Source: Bacteroidota bacterium (GTDB lineage Bacteria > Bacteroidota > Bacteroidia > UKL13-3). Taken from it: a DNA stretch of 64,000 nt. Below the pieces are notes generated by a model. That model worked only from the letters and a program-made list of their open reading frames with translations, had not been told where the DNA came from and searched no databases. How positions within the stretch are numbered: position 1 is the first letter of the stretch; each line of letters begins with the position of its first letter. The stretch lies in NCBI GenBank assembly GCA_947464275.1, contig CANHVU010000012.1:28969-92968 (forward strand), written 5' to 3'. Of this stretch, positions 18,868 to 28,811 are shown piece by piece. Both the position numbers and the translations under genes were made by a program.

Positions 18868-20100
18868 ATGATAAAAAAAATAGCATATATTTTAATTGGA
18901 TTAACATTAACTAATATCACTAATGGTCAAGCAATAATGAGCGACAATAGCTCGTTTTTAGCTACCATAGATTCAAATATAATTAAGTTAAGAAATAAAT
19001 TATTTCCTACTGTTTGGCAAGGAGATTTAAATATTTACGGATTTGAAGACAATGAAGTTCCTGTTTATTCTGATGAAGATATAAAAACTCGTTTAAGCCT
19101 GTTAGAATCGGAAATACCATTAGATTATAACGAACAAGTTAGACCTTATATAGATTTATATACCGTTAGAAAACGTAAGTTATTAGCAAAGGTATTAACT
19201 TTATCAAAGTTATATTTTCCAACTATTGAAGAAATTTTTGATAGGGAAGGTATTCCTTTAGAAATGAAATATTTGGCAGTTATTGAGTCTGCTTTAAACC
19301 ATGCTGCAACTAGTCCTGTTGGTGCAGCTGGTATGTGGCAATTTATGGCTCCTACAGGCCATATGTATGGTTTAAAAACCACTAGTAATTTAGATGAAAG
19401 AAGAGATTTTATAAAATCAACTGAGGCATCGGTTAAGTATTTTAAAAATTCGTACAGAGTTTATGGAGATTGGTTATTGGTTATTGCAAGCTATAACTGT
19501 GGAGTTGGTAATGTAAATAAAGCAATTAGAAAAAGTGGAGGCAAAAGAAATTTTTGGGCCATTATGCCTTACTTACCTCGCGAAACTCGTGGTTATGTGC
19601 CAGCTTTTATAGCTGCAGCTTATGCCATGAATTATGCTTCAGAACATAATATTTATCCTGCTGAATTGGAGTTAAATTATCATACAGATACCATTCAAGT
19701 TGATAATAGGTATTCATTAGACCAGCTTTCGATGGCTTTAGATATTCCTTTAGCAGAACTTAAAACTTTAAATCCATCATTAAGAAGAGGTTATATTCCT
19801 TTTACGGGGAGTAAAATAACTTTAACTTTACCATACAATAAAATCATTAAGTTTTCGGCCATCAATAATTTAGAAAACTTAAATTTAGCTGATGACCAAT
19901 TAATGGCATTAGCTAATTCAAGACCAAAAGTTAAACCTGTTCCTGAAACCATTTTTTACAGAGTACAAAAAGGAGATTTGCTTGCAAGCATTGCCAATGA
20001 GTACGATGTAACTGTAAAGCAAATAAAAAAATGGAATAGGCTAAAAAGCACCAAGGTAAAAAAAGGTCAACGATTAAAAATTTATACCAATAAAGCTTAG
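18868..20100 (+). CDS. Lytic transglycosylase (SLT) with LysM domains
   Basis: A 410-residue exported enzyme of MltD type that cuts peptidoglycan between MurNAc and GlcNAc with formation of 1,6-anhydro ends. The signal peptide covers about 1-21 (ending TNGQA). The SLT domain (about 125-270) has the catalytic Glu in LAVIESALNH, then SPVGAAGMWQFM and IASYNCGVGNV. A weak LysM-like stretch lies at about 275-325 and a clear LysM at the C-terminus (FYRVQKGDLLASIANEYDVT). A TATATTTG box lies at 18840-18847 without an obvious -33 partner. Confidence 0.92.
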   Translation: MIKKIAYILIGLTLTNITNGQAIMSDNSSFLATIDSNIIKLRNKLFPTVWQGDLNIYGFEDNEVPVYSDEDIKTRLSLLESEIPLDYNEQVRPYIDLYTVRKRKLLAKVLTLSKLYFPTIEEIFDREGIPLEMKYLAVIESALNHAATSPVGAAGMWQFMAPTGHMYGLKTTSNLDERRDFIKSTEASVKYFKNSYRVYGDWLLVIASYNCGVGNVNKAIRKSGGKRNFWAIMPYLPRETRGYVPAFIAAAYAMNYASEHNIYPAELELNYHTDTIQVDNRYSLDQLSMALDIPLAELKTLNPSLRRGYIPFTGSKITLTLPYNKIIKFSAINNLENLNLADDQLMALANSRPKVKPVPETIFYRVQKGDLLASIANEYDVTVKQIKKWNRLKSTKVKKGQRLKIYTNKA

Positions 20101-20120
20101 TGAAAACTAAGCTTTTTTTT
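20092..20120 (+). terminator. Terminator overlapping the transglycosylase stop codon
   Basis: AAAGCTTAGT-GAAA-ACTAAGCTTT followed by T5: a 10-bp stem closed by a GNRA-type GAAA loop. The TAG stop codon (20098-20100) lies within the left arm. Confidence 0.88.
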
Positions 20121-20254
20121 TGCTTTTTAATTAATGGTGTATTGATTAATAAATAGAGTTAATCACAATAGTTATGCATAATAATTCTAAAATTGTGGAT
20201 AGTACATTGTATATTTTAAATAAATTTGTTTGCTTTTAAATACTATAAGAATTA

Positions 20255-22966
20255 TTGATGGACGAGTTGAATAACAACATAAATGAGAATAATGAAAACA
20301 ATAATGGTACTGAATATCATGTTACTGCGGTAAATGGTTTGTACCAAGATTGGTTTTTAGATTATGCTAGTTATGTTATTTTGGAGCGTGCTGTACCTGC
20401 AATTGAAGATGGTTTAAAACCAGTTCAACGCAGAATATTGCATAGCATGAAGGAAATGGATGATGGCCGATTTAATAAAGTGGCCAATATTATTGGGCAA
20501 ACCATGCAATACCATCCGCATGGTGATGCTGCTATTGGTGATGCTTTGGTTAATATTGGACAAAAAGATTTATTAATTGAATGCCAAGGTAACTGGGGCG
20601 ATATTAGAACAGGCGATTCGGCTGCTGCGCCTCGTTATATTGAAGCACGTTTATCAAAATTTGCTTTAGAAGTTGCTTTTAATGGTCAAACCACTTTTTG
20701 GCAAAGTAGTTACGATGGCCGTAAAAAAGAACCAATTACCTTACCTATGAAATTTCCTTTGCTTTTAGCGCAAGGAGTGGAGGGTATTGCCGTTGGTCTG
20801 GCTACCAAAATTTTACCACATAATTTTATTGAATTAATTGAAGCTTCAATCGATTATTTAAAAGGCCGTAAATTCGATTTAGTTCCTGATTTTCCTACTG
20901 GTGGTTCAATTGATGTAAGTAATTACAATCAAGGAATGAAAGGTGGTAAAATTCGTTGTAGAGCTAAAATTGAAGAATTAGATAAGAAAACGCTAATTAT
21001 AAAGGATATTCCTTATGGAATTACCACAACTAGTTTGATTGATAGCATTATAAAAGCTAATGATAACAACAAAATCAAAATTAAGAAGGTAATTGATAAT
21101 ACAGCAAAAGATGTTGAAATTGAAATTCAGTTAGCACCTGGTGTTTCTCCTGATATTACCATTGATGCACTTTATGCTTTTACTGATTGTGAAATTTCAA
21201 TATCGCCAAACACTTGCGTAATTATTGAAGACAAGCCTCATTTTATGCCAGTAAATGAGTTGCTTAAAATGAGTACTGAAAAAACTTTAGAACTTTTAAG
21301 ACGTGAACTTGAAATTAGAAAAGGTGAACTAGAGGAAAATTGGCATTATGCTTCTTTAGAGAAAATATTTATTGAAAATAGAATTTATCGTGATATTGAG
21401 GAATGCGAAACTTTTGAAGATGTAATTGATACCATTTGGCGTGGTATGAATAAATTTAAAAAGTTATTCATTCGCGATTTGAACGAAGACGATATTTTAA
21501 AATTAACTGAAATAAAAATCAAACGTATTTCAAAATACGATGGTTTTAAGGCAGATGACTACATTGCTAGAATTCAAGCGGAATTAGAGCAAGTTAAATA
21601 CGATATAGCTAACCTTAAAGCTTTTGCGGTAAAGTATTTTGAAGGTTTATTGAAAAAATACTCAAAAGGCCGTGAGCGTAAATCTGAAATAAAAACTTTT
21701 GATACCATTGATTCTAAAACAGTAGCTATAGCAAACCAAAAATTATACATAAACAGAGCTGAAGGCTTTGTGGGTACTGGTTTGAAAAAAGACGAATACA
21801 TTTGCGATTGCTCTGATTTAGACGATGTAATTGTGTTTAGAAAAGATGGTAAAATGCAGGTAAGTAAGGTTACCGATAAAACTTTCTTTGGTAAAGATAT
21901 TTTGTATGCTTATGTGTTTAAAAAGAATGATGAACGCATGACCTACAATATTATTTACATTGATGGAAAAACCAAAATTACTTATGCTAAACGTTTTAAT
22001 GTTACTGGTATTACCCGCGATAAAGAATACGATTTAACATTAGGAACACCTAATTCGAAAATATTGTATTTTACTGCAAATGCTAATAGCGAAGCTGAAA
22101 TTGTAGCTGTAACATTAAGTCCGTTAAGCCATGCACGTAAGTTGGCTTTTGATTACGATTTTGCTGAACTAGCAATTAAAGGAAGAGGCGTTCAAGGAAA
22201 TATAGTTTCAAAATATTTGGTTAAATCAATCAAACAAAAAACCAAAGGTATAAGTACTATTGGTGGCCGAAATATTTATTACGATGATGTAATTGGCAGA
22301 TTAAATAGCGATTCAAGAGGTAAATTTATTGGCTCATTTAGTAACGATGATTTGATTTTGGTAATGTATAAAGATGGTAATTATGAATTAACCAATTTTG
22401 AACTTACCAATCATTACGATGCGCCAAACGTATTGCTTATAAATAAATTCAGATACGATAAACCTTTAAGTGTGGTTTATTATGAGGCTAAACAAAAAAC
22501 ATATTATGTAAAAAGGTTCTTAATTGAAACCAAAACCATTAATTCTAAGTTCTTATTTATAAGCGAAGGAGAAAAAAATACTTGTTTAGTTGCAACCGAT
22601 TTAAAAACTCCTGCTATTACTGTTTTAACAGGAAAAACTAAAAAAGATGCTACTGAAGAAACCATTAATTTAGCTGAATTTATTGATGTAAAAGGCTGGA
22701 AAGCCATTGGTAATAAATTAGGTGGAACCGAAATTTTAAGTATTGAGTTAATTCCTGCTGAAGACGAACCGGAAGAGGAAGTAAAAACCGATGATTCGGC
22801 CGATGATTTAAATACCCAACCCGAACTTTTTAACGATGAGTTTATAAAAGAGGAGCAAGAGTTGGTTAAAAAATTATTGGAAGATGATGAAGAAACTGAT
22901 AAGCCCGAAACACCAAAAGTTAAAAAGAAAATTATAGTAAAACCCGATCAACCTAAGTTGTTCTAA
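20255..22966 (+). CDS. parC: DNA topoisomerase IV subunit A (GyrA/ParC family)
   Basis: A 903-residue type IIA topoisomerase subunit. The N-terminal winged-helix region has YASYVILERAVPAIEDGLKP and QRRILHSM, and the catalytic tyrosine is Tyr128 in AAPRYIEARL. A coiled tower is followed by a C-terminal beta-pinwheel (from about 500) and a long acidic/lysine tail ending KKIIVKPDQPKLF. The gyrase box QRRGGKG expected in GyrA is not seen, which favours ParC. The ParE subunit is not in the window. It is followed after 12 bases by a VIT-family gene. Confidence 0.9.
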   Translation: MMDELNNNINENNENNNGTEYHVTAVNGLYQDWFLDYASYVILERAVPAIEDGLKPVQRRILHSMKEMDDGRFNKVANIIGQTMQYHPHGDAAIGDALVNIGQKDLLIECQGNWGDIRTGDSAAAPRYIEARLSKFALEVAFNGQTTFWQSSYDGRKKEPITLPMKFPLLLAQGVEGIAVGLATKILPHNFIELIEASIDYLKGRKFDLVPDFPTGGSIDVSNYNQGMKGGKIRCRAKIEELDKKTLIIKDIPYGITTTSLIDSIIKANDNNKIKIKKVIDNTAKDVEIEIQLAPGVSPDITIDALYAFTDCEISISPNTCVIIEDKPHFMPVNELLKMSTEKTLELLRRELEIRKGELEENWHYASLEKIFIENRIYRDIEECETFEDVIDTIWRGMNKFKKLFIRDLNEDDILKLTEIKIKRISKYDGFKADDYIARIQAELEQVKYDIANLKAFAVKYFEGLLKKYSKGRERKSEIKTFDTIDSKTVAIANQKLYINRAEGFVGTGLKKDEYICDCSDLDDVIVFRKDGKMQVSKVTDKTFFGKDILYAYVFKKNDERMTYNIIYIDGKTKITYAKRFNVTGITRDKEYDLTLGTPNSKILYFTANANSEAEIVAVTLSPLSHARKLAFDYDFAELAIKGRGVQGNIVSKYLVKSIKQKTKGISTIGGRNIYYDDVIGRLNSDSRGKFIGSFSNDDLILVMYKDGNYELTNFELTNHYDAPNVLLINKFRYDKPLSVVYYEAKQKTYYVKRFLIETKTINSKFLFISEGEKNTCLVATDLKTPAITVLTGKTKKDATEETINLAEFIDVKGWKAIGNKLGGTEILSIELIPAEDEPEEEVKTDDSADDLNTQPELFNDEFIKEEQELVKKLLEDDEETDKPETPKVKKKIIVKPDQPKLF

Positions 22967-22978
22967 AACTTTAAACCT

Positions 22979-23671
22979 ATGCATGAAGAAAAACACTTTG
23001 AAGGCAGCCAATTAGTTAAAGATATTGTAATTGGAATGAGCGATGGACTAACTGTTCCGTTTGCTTTAGCAGCTGGATTAAGTGGCGCAGCCATTGTTAG
23101 TAATTCAGTAATTGTTACTGCTGGTATTGCCGAAATTGTGGCTGGAAGTATTGCCATGGGTTTAGGTGGATATTTGGCTGGTAAAACCGAAATAGATCAT
23201 TACAACAGTGAACTTGCACGAGAGTATTACGAAGTAGATCATTATCCTGAACGCGAAAGGCAAGAAGTTGCTGAAGTTTTTGCCGATTATGGTTTAAGTA
23301 TGGAGCACCAAAATTTAATTGTTGATGATATTTCGAAAGACAAAGATCGTTGGGTTGATTTTATGATGAAATTTGAGTTAGGCTTAGAAAAACCCAATAT
23401 CAATGCAGCTAGAAATAGCGCGGCAGCAATTGGTTTAGCTTATATTGTTGGTGGGATTATTCCACTTTCAGCTTACTTTCCAGTTTTTTGTTTAAGCACT
23501 CAAATGGCATTGTTTTATAGTTGCTTGATTACTGCTATTAGTTTATTTGTTTTTGGGTATTTTAAAACCAAAATTATTGGTCAACCGCCAATAAAAGGTG
23601 CTTTTAAAGTATTAGGAATTGGTGCGGCAGCAGCTGCAAGTGCTTATTTTATAGCACACTTAATTGTTTAG
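22979..23671 (+). CDS. VIT1/CCC1-family metal transporter
   Basis: A 230-residue inner-membrane protein with about five hydrophobic segments. It has the family start VKDIVIGMSDGLTVPFALAAGLSGA, here at about residues 13-37, and SIAMGLGGYLAGKTE, then a cytoplasmic helical domain rich in acidic residues (about 75-135) that binds metal in VIT1. Members export or store Fe2+ or Mn2+. Its place between parC and a small exported protein suggests a shared transcript; there is no functional link to topoisomerase. Confidence 0.92.
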   Translation: MHEEKHFEGSQLVKDIVIGMSDGLTVPFALAAGLSGAAIVSNSVIVTAGIAEIVAGSIAMGLGGYLAGKTEIDHYNSELAREYYEVDHYPERERQEVAEVFADYGLSMEHQNLIVDDISKDKDRWVDFMMKFELGLEKPNINAARNSAAAIGLAYIVGGIIPLSAYFPVFCLSTQMALFYSCLITAISLFVFGYFKTKIIGQPPIKGAFKVLGIGAAAAASAYFIAHLIV

Positions 23672-23673
23672 TT

Positions 23674-24156
23674 ATGCGAATATTAACGGTAGTTTTATTT
23701 TTGCTTAGTTTTAAAATGGTTTTTGCACAGCAAGTAGCCATTGGAACTATTGATAGTGAAGATAAAATTGAATTTTCGGAAAAGGGCAAAAGGGCAATTA
23801 AAATAGCTTTTTTACGCTCGTTTACTGATGGAAGGAAATTGGATACTGCCTTTATTGAAAAATTAGGACAGGTAAAATACTTGGTTATTTTAGGTTCAAA
23901 AAATAATGTTAAAAGTAGGTCTGCTGTGAGTATTTTAATTATAAATAATACAGTAAATATTGCTACCAATACTGAAATGAAAACATGCAGTAATGGCGCT
24001 TGTTCTGATTGTCAGTTTTTTATTGAAAATAGCAAAGTTGTTGCTTGTAAGTGTAACGATAATGGTTCAATTAGCAATAACTGTTCTTTTAGAAACAACG
24101 ATGGCGCATTTTTTTATAGTGTAGTTTCAAAAATAATAGAATCTACTAAAAACTAG
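23674..24156 (+). CDS. Small exported protein, function unknown
   Basis: A 160-residue protein with a signal peptide (MRILTVVLFLLSFKMVFAQQ) and a cysteine cluster (TCSNGACSDCQFF, VVACKCNDNG, NNCSF), suggesting disulfides or a metal site in the periplasm. It starts 2 bases after the VIT-family stop, so it is translationally linked to it; a role in metal handling is possible but is inference. No family is recognised. Confidence 0.65.
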   Translation: MRILTVVLFLLSFKMVFAQQVAIGTIDSEDKIEFSEKGKRAIKIAFLRSFTDGRKLDTAFIEKLGQVKYLVILGSKNNVKSRSAVSILIINNTVNIATNTEMKTCSNGACSDCQFFIENSKVVACKCNDNGSISNNCSFRNNDGAFFYSVVSKIIESTKN

Positions 24157-24220
24157 ATTTATGTTGAGGGTGACCACTACTTAAAATCCTATTCATTTAT
24201 TAATTATCTTATCAAACTTA

Positions 24221-24257
24221 TAAAACAAAAAGCTGCCATAGGCAGCTTTTTGTTTTA
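24221..24257. terminator. Bidirectional terminator between the parC operon and leuS
   Basis: A perfect 17-bp stem (24221-24237 with 24241-24257, core AAAAAGCTGCC / GGCAGCTTTTT) around a three-base loop, with A/T runs suited to both convergent transcripts. Confidence 0.92.
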
Positions 24258-24280
24258 TAGGAATTTAAATTACATTTTTA

Positions 24281-27200
24281 TTATAAAACTAGGTTTACAA
24301 TTTTTCCTTTTACAAAAATTACTTTTTTAGGTGTTTTACCTTCTAACCATTTTTGTACCAATTCGTCAGCTAACACAGCTGCTTCTATTTCTTGAGCTGT
24401 AGCTTGCATGCTAAAGGTTAAATTGGTGCGGTGTTTTCCATTGATTGATATTGGATAACTGAACTCATCTTCCACCAAATAATCAGCGTTAAAGGTTGGG
24501 AAACTAGCTTTGGTAATACTTTCTTTATTACCCAATTGGTGCCACAATTCTTCGGAAATATGAGGTGCATAAGGCGATAGAATAACCAATAACTCTTGTA
24601 AAATGGCTTGTTTGTTACATTTTAAATCGGTTAGTTCATTTACACAAATCATAAAGTTACTTACCGAAGTGTTAAACGAAAAGTTTTCAATATCGTCAGT
24701 TACTTTTTTAATGGTTTTGTGCAATGCTTTTAGTTCAGCTTTGGTTGGTTCTACTTGGTTAACTATTAGGTTTCCTTCTGCATCAAAAAACAAACGCCAT
24801 AGTTTTTTAAGGAATCTGTGAACACCTTCAATTCCATTGGTATTCCAAGGTTTGCTTTGTTCCAATGGACCTAAAAACATTTCATATAAACGCAAAGTAT
24901 CAGCTCCATAATCAGCTACAATATCATCGGGAGTTACGACATTGTATTTTGATTTTGACATTTTTTCAACTTCTGGTTTTGTGAAAAAACTTCTAGCAGC
25001 ATTAGGTTCTAAAATCCCTTCATTATTGTACCAATTTCCTTGATAGAAATAACCATCTTCATCAACTATAAATGCTGCGTCTTTATCTTCACTTGATAGA
25101 AACTCCAAATATTTTTCAATATTTAACTCTGAGTTCTTGGTATAATAAATCGGTACATTTAATAGTGAAAACTTATCCTCTAGTTTTTCTGAAACTTGCT
25201 TTTTTATAACATCAGCACTAACAAAATATGCTTTCATGTTTTTATGAGGTTTCAATTTAGAGTTTTCTAAATGTGAACCGCGTGCATTAAAATCGTGTTC
25301 TAATTTTTCATTAAATGAAATGCCAAAAACCTTATAAATCTTTTCACTAACACCCGTTATCATCCCTTGGTTAATCAGCTTTTTAGCTGGTTCATCGCAT
25401 GGAATTAAGCCTAAATCATACAAAAATTTAGTCCAAAAACGCACGTATAACAAATGGCCTGTGGCATGTTCGCTTCCACCCAAATATAAATCTACTTGTT
25501 GCCAATAATCAGCAGCTTGTTTGCTTACAAACTCATTGCTATTTTTATTATCCATATAACGTAAAAAATACCAACTGCTTCCTGCCCATCCTGGCATGGT
25601 TGAAAGTTCGTATTCATACTCGCCTTTGTATTTCCAATCTTTGGCTCTGCCCAAAGGTGGTTCACCTGTTTCAGTAGGTAAAAATTTATCAATTTTTGGC
25701 AATTCCAAAGGCAACTCATCGTAGTTTAACACATACGGAATATTGTTTTTATAATAAACCGGAATGGGTTCTCCCCAATAACGTTGACGACCAAAAATAG
25801 CATCGCGCAAGCGGTAATTGGTTTTTCCTTTTCCAAAACCACGGCTTTCAATTTCGTGAATGGCACGTTTAATGGCCTTTTTTACTTCTAATCCATCTAA
25901 AAATTGAGAGTTAAACAAAGTGCCTTCTTTTGCATCATAAGCCTCTTGTAAAGACGTTGTGTTTTCATTATCAGACGTTGCATGCAACGTCTCTACAGCC
26001 TTGTTAGGTTTTATAACTTGGGTGATTGGTAAATTAAAATGTTTGGCAAATGCAAAATCTCTGGTATCGTGGGCAGGAACAGCCATTACAGCTCCTGTTC
26101 CATATCCAACCAACACATAATCGGCTACCCAAATCGGAATTTCTTGTCCTGTAAATGGATGAATTGCATAAGCACCAGTAAACTCACCCGAAATGCGTTT
26201 TACATCTGCTTGTCTATCTCGCTCGCTGCGGTTTTTAGCCATTTCTACGTAAGCCATTACATTACTTTCATAGTCTGCTTGCACAATATCACCCAACATA
26301 TCATGTTCAGGTGCAATGGCCAAATAACTTATTCCAAAAATAGTATCAGGACGTGTGGTAAAAACTTCAATGTCTAAATTACTGTCTTGAACTTTAAAAT
26401 GTAAGCTCGCACCTTGCGATTTTCCAATCCAATTACGCTGTGCTTCTTTTAAACTTTCTGTCCAATCTAAATTATCTAAACCAGTTAACAAACGCTCGGC
26501 ATAAGCAGTAATGCGCATGCTCCATTGTTTCATTAACTTACGTTCAACAGGGTGGCCACCACGTTCGCTTACACCATCTTTTATTTCATCGTTACTCAAA
26601 ACTGTACCTAAAGCCGGGCACCAGTTTACATAAGCCTCACTTAAAAAAGCTATTCTAAAACCTAACAATATTTTTTGTTGGGTTTCTTCATCAAAACCTT
26701 TCCATTGTTCAGCAGTAAAAGCACCAAAATCAAGTTCAATTCCACCAGTTAATATTTTATCATCTACTCCTTGAAAACCTTCTGTTTCAAATATTTTTAC
26801 TAAAGTTTCAATATTTTCGGCTTTATCGGTTTTGGGGTTATACCACGATTTGAATAATTGAATAAAAATCCATTGCGTCCATTTATAATAATCAGGATTT
26901 GAAGTACGCACTTCTCTATTCCAATCGTAGCAAAAACCAAGTTTACCTAATTGCTCGCGGTATCTGTTAATATTTTCTTCAGTAGTTATAGCAGGGTGTT
27001 GACCAGTTTGAATGGCGTATTGTTCGGCAGGCAAACCAAAACTATCGTAACCCATTGGGTGCAATACGTTAAAGCCTTTTAAAGTTTTGTAGCGTGAGTA
27101 AATATCACTAGCAATATAACCTAGCGGATGGCCCACATGTAGGCCTGCACCACTTGGGTATGGAAACATATCAAGCACATAAAACTTAGGTTTAGTGCTA

Positions 27201-27283
27201 TCTTCAGTTACTTTATAAATATTGTTTTCGGCCCAAAATTGCTGCCAATTTTTTTCAATTTCTGTAAAATTATATTCTTTCAT
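24281..27283 (-). CDS. leuS: Leucyl-tRNA synthetase
   Basis: A 1000-residue class I synthetase. The HIGH motif is in FPYPSGAGLHVGHPLGY, the CP1 editing domain includes TTRPDTIFG and VPAHDTRD, and KMSKS is in PEVEKMSKSKYNVV. The C-terminal anticodon-binding and VKGKIVNLVL domains are complete. The stretch between GMITGVSEKIYKV and KMSKS is about 130 residues, longer than the leucine-specific insertion I recall in relatives. It is the only gene on this strand between two plus-strand operons. Confidence 0.97.
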   Translation of the reverse strand: MKEYNFTEIEKNWQQFWAENNIYKVTEDSTKPKFYVLDMFPYPSGAGLHVGHPLGYIASDIYSRYKTLKGFNVLHPMGYDSFGLPAEQYAIQTGQHPAITTEENINRYREQLGKLGFCYDWNREVRTSNPDYYKWTQWIFIQLFKSWYNPKTDKAENIETLVKIFETEGFQGVDDKILTGGIELDFGAFTAEQWKGFDEETQQKILLGFRIAFLSEAYVNWCPALGTVLSNDEIKDGVSERGGHPVERKLMKQWSMRITAYAERLLTGLDNLDWTESLKEAQRNWIGKSQGASLHFKVQDSNLDIEVFTTRPDTIFGISYLAIAPEHDMLGDIVQADYESNVMAYVEMAKNRSERDRQADVKRISGEFTGAYAIHPFTGQEIPIWVADYVLVGYGTGAVMAVPAHDTRDFAFAKHFNLPITQVIKPNKAVETLHATSDNENTTSLQEAYDAKEGTLFNSQFLDGLEVKKAIKRAIHEIESRGFGKGKTNYRLRDAIFGRQRYWGEPIPVYYKNNIPYVLNYDELPLELPKIDKFLPTETGEPPLGRAKDWKYKGEYEYELSTMPGWAGSSWYFLRYMDNKNSNEFVSKQAADYWQQVDLYLGGSEHATGHLLYVRFWTKFLYDLGLIPCDEPAKKLINQGMITGVSEKIYKVFGISFNEKLEHDFNARGSHLENSKLKPHKNMKAYFVSADVIKKQVSEKLEDKFSLLNVPIYYTKNSELNIEKYLEFLSSEDKDAAFIVDEDGYFYQGNWYNNEGILEPNAARSFFTKPEVEKMSKSKYNVVTPDDIVADYGADTLRLYEMFLGPLEQSKPWNTNGIEGVHRFLKKLWRLFFDAEGNLIVNQVEPTKAELKALHKTIKKVTDDIENFSFNTSVSNFMICVNELTDLKCNKQAILQELLVILSPYAPHISEELWHQLGNKESITKASFPTFNADYLVEDEFSYPISINGKHRTNLTFSMQATAQEIEAAVLADELVQKWLEGKTPKKVIFVKGKIVNLVL

Positions 27284-27308
27284 TCTATGTTGTTTTTCTT
27301 TCTAACAT

Positions 27309-27328
27309 CCCTCATTTAAAAATGAGGG
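27309..27328. repeat. Small hairpin in the leuS-ftsX intergenic region
   Basis: CCCTCATT-TAAA-AATGAGGG is an 8-bp perfect inverted repeat 25 bases upstream of leuS. It may be a leader hairpin or an intergenic repeat; no T-box features are seen. Confidence 0.45.
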
Positions 27329-27394
27329 CAATTTAAACAGGCATTTTTTATTATTAAGAATGGGCTAAAGCCACATTCAATTGATTTAAACTTA

Positions 27395-27446
27395 CCTTGC
27401 AATGACACATAAACAACACGTCATTGCGAGGTACGAAGCAATCTCA
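27395..27446. repeat. Dispersed repeat related to the 40-kb family
   Basis: CCTTGCAATGAC (27395-27406) and GTCATTGCGAGG (27420-27431) form an imperfect inverted repeat. The right arm continues as TACGAAGCAATCTC, the same words as in the large hairpins at 40089-40170 and 40426-40497. No coding sequence is present. Confidence 0.65.
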
Positions 27447-27563
27447 TTCTATTTTACATGTTCAACCATCTTTAAATTTCTGTTGCCAAAAATAGAATTA
27501 ACAACACCATAAACAAAACTGTGGATTAAATTAGTTCCATGCTCTTATTTATCAATTATTTTC

Positions 27564-28460
27564 GTGGTATTAAATTTTGAACTAAAATTGGATACTCAAC
27601 TAAAAAAAGTTAACCGCAGAAAACGCATATCTTACTTATCGTCAATAGTTAGCATAGCCATGGTGCTGCTCATGTTAGGTTTGTTTGGATTAATTTATAT
27701 TCAATCATCGCAACTTAATAATATTATTAAGGAAAATGTTTTGGTAAACGTTTACCTAACTGATGATATCAATCAAACGGAGACAGATGCAAATTTGGCT
27801 GCCATCAAAAAAATGCCTTCGGTTAAAGAAACCAAATTTATTAGCAAGGATGCCGCAGCCATGGAACTTTCTAAAGAAATGGGACAAGATATAGTTGAAT
27901 TTGCAGGCTATAATCCTTTACCAGCATCAATTGAAGTTACTTTAAAAGCCGAAAGCGTTAACAGCGAAAGCATGCAAAATTTTAAAAATGTTTTGCAATT
28001 AATGCCTAAGGTAGCAGAAGTAAAATACAATGAAATTATTTTTGGAAACGTAGGAGCTAATTTAGGTTCACTAAGTTTTGTTCTAATGGCTTTGGCAGTT
28101 ATTTTTATAATTATTGCAATAGTTTTGATAAATAGTAACATACGTTTAAATTTATATGCACGCAGGTTTTCAATAAAAAGTATGCAATTAGTAGGAGCAA
28201 CTCATTGGTTTATTATTAAACCATTTATAACTAGAAGTTTTTTTAATGGTTTGTATGGAGGCATTTTAGCCGTGGCATTATTGCTTATGGTATTAAATAT
28301 TTTACCTACTTATTTTCCACAAATACAATATTTATATAACACCCAAAGTTTTACGGTTTTGTTTGTAACTCTTATACTTGCGGGCATAATTGTTAGTATG
28401 GTAAGCAGCTGGTTTAGTACTAATAAATACTTAAAAACCAAAATTGAAGATTTATACTAG
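27564..28460 (+). CDS. ftsX: Cell division protein FtsX
   Basis: An integral membrane protein of about 298 residues with FtsX topology: one N-terminal membrane segment (about 25-50), a periplasmic domain (about 50-165), then three membrane segments carrying the FtsX permease domain (KSMQLVGATHWFIIKPFITR). With the ATPase FtsE it controls septal peptidoglycan hydrolases; ftsE is not in the window. The start is GTG at 27564; an in-frame TTG at 27588 is an alternative. The next genes are DUF3098 and uppP, the usual order in Bacteroidota. Confidence 0.9.
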   Translation: MVLNFELKLDTQLKKVNRRKRISYLSSIVSIAMVLLMLGLFGLIYIQSSQLNNIIKENVLVNVYLTDDINQTETDANLAAIKKMPSVKETKFISKDAAAMELSKEMGQDIVEFAGYNPLPASIEVTLKAESVNSESMQNFKNVLQLMPKVAEVKYNEIIFGNVGANLGSLSFVLMALAVIFIIIAIVLINSNIRLNLYARRFSIKSMQLVGATHWFIIKPFITRSFFNGLYGGILAVALLLMVLNILPTYFPQIQYLYNTQSFTVLFVTLILAGIIVSMVSSWFSTNKYLKTKIEDLY

Positions 28461-28512
28461 GTATTTTTGATAAAAAATATTTAATATTGATAAAATTTAT
28501 AATACAATAACG

Positions 28513-28767
28513 ATGAGCGAAAAAATTTCAAACGCAAAAAAAACTGCTGAAAAGGCAAGCCAAGCTCCAACTGGAGATTTTATTTTTGGAAAAGAAAATT
28601 ATATATTAATGTTAGTTGGTGTTTTGGTAATTATTTTAGGTTTTACTTTAATGGCTGGTAAAGAAAATATATTGGAAGATGCTACCAAAGTTACAGTAGC
28701 ACCAATATTGATTTTATTAGGTTTTGTTATTGAAATATTTGCAATAATGAAATCAAAAAAAGATTAA
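28513..28767 (+). CDS. DUF3098 family small membrane protein
   Basis: 84 residues. A hydrophilic N-terminus leads to the conserved FIFGKENYILMLVGVLVIILGF and the AGKENILEDATKVTVAPILI segment, giving two membrane helices. This matches DUF3098, a Bacteroidota family found between ftsX and uppP. Its function is unknown; context points to envelope growth or division. It is probably co-transcribed with both neighbours. Confidence 0.85.
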   Translation: MSEKISNAKKTAEKASQAPTGDFIFGKENYILMLVGVLVIILGFTLMAGKENILEDATKVTVAPILILLGFVIEIFAIMKSKKD

Positions 28768-28811
28768 TTTTATAACTTTCAAAAATATTTCATTCTAATA
28801 ATATTACTAAT

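Noticed and set aside
20255..22966. GyrA instead of ParC
   Set aside because: The QRRGGKG-type gyrase box was not seen in the C-terminal domain, so ParC is preferred, with some uncertainty in this phylum.
27284..27563. T-box or other riboswitch before leuS
   Set aside because: No T-box sequence or antiterminator was found. The region holds hairpin repeats of the dispersed family.
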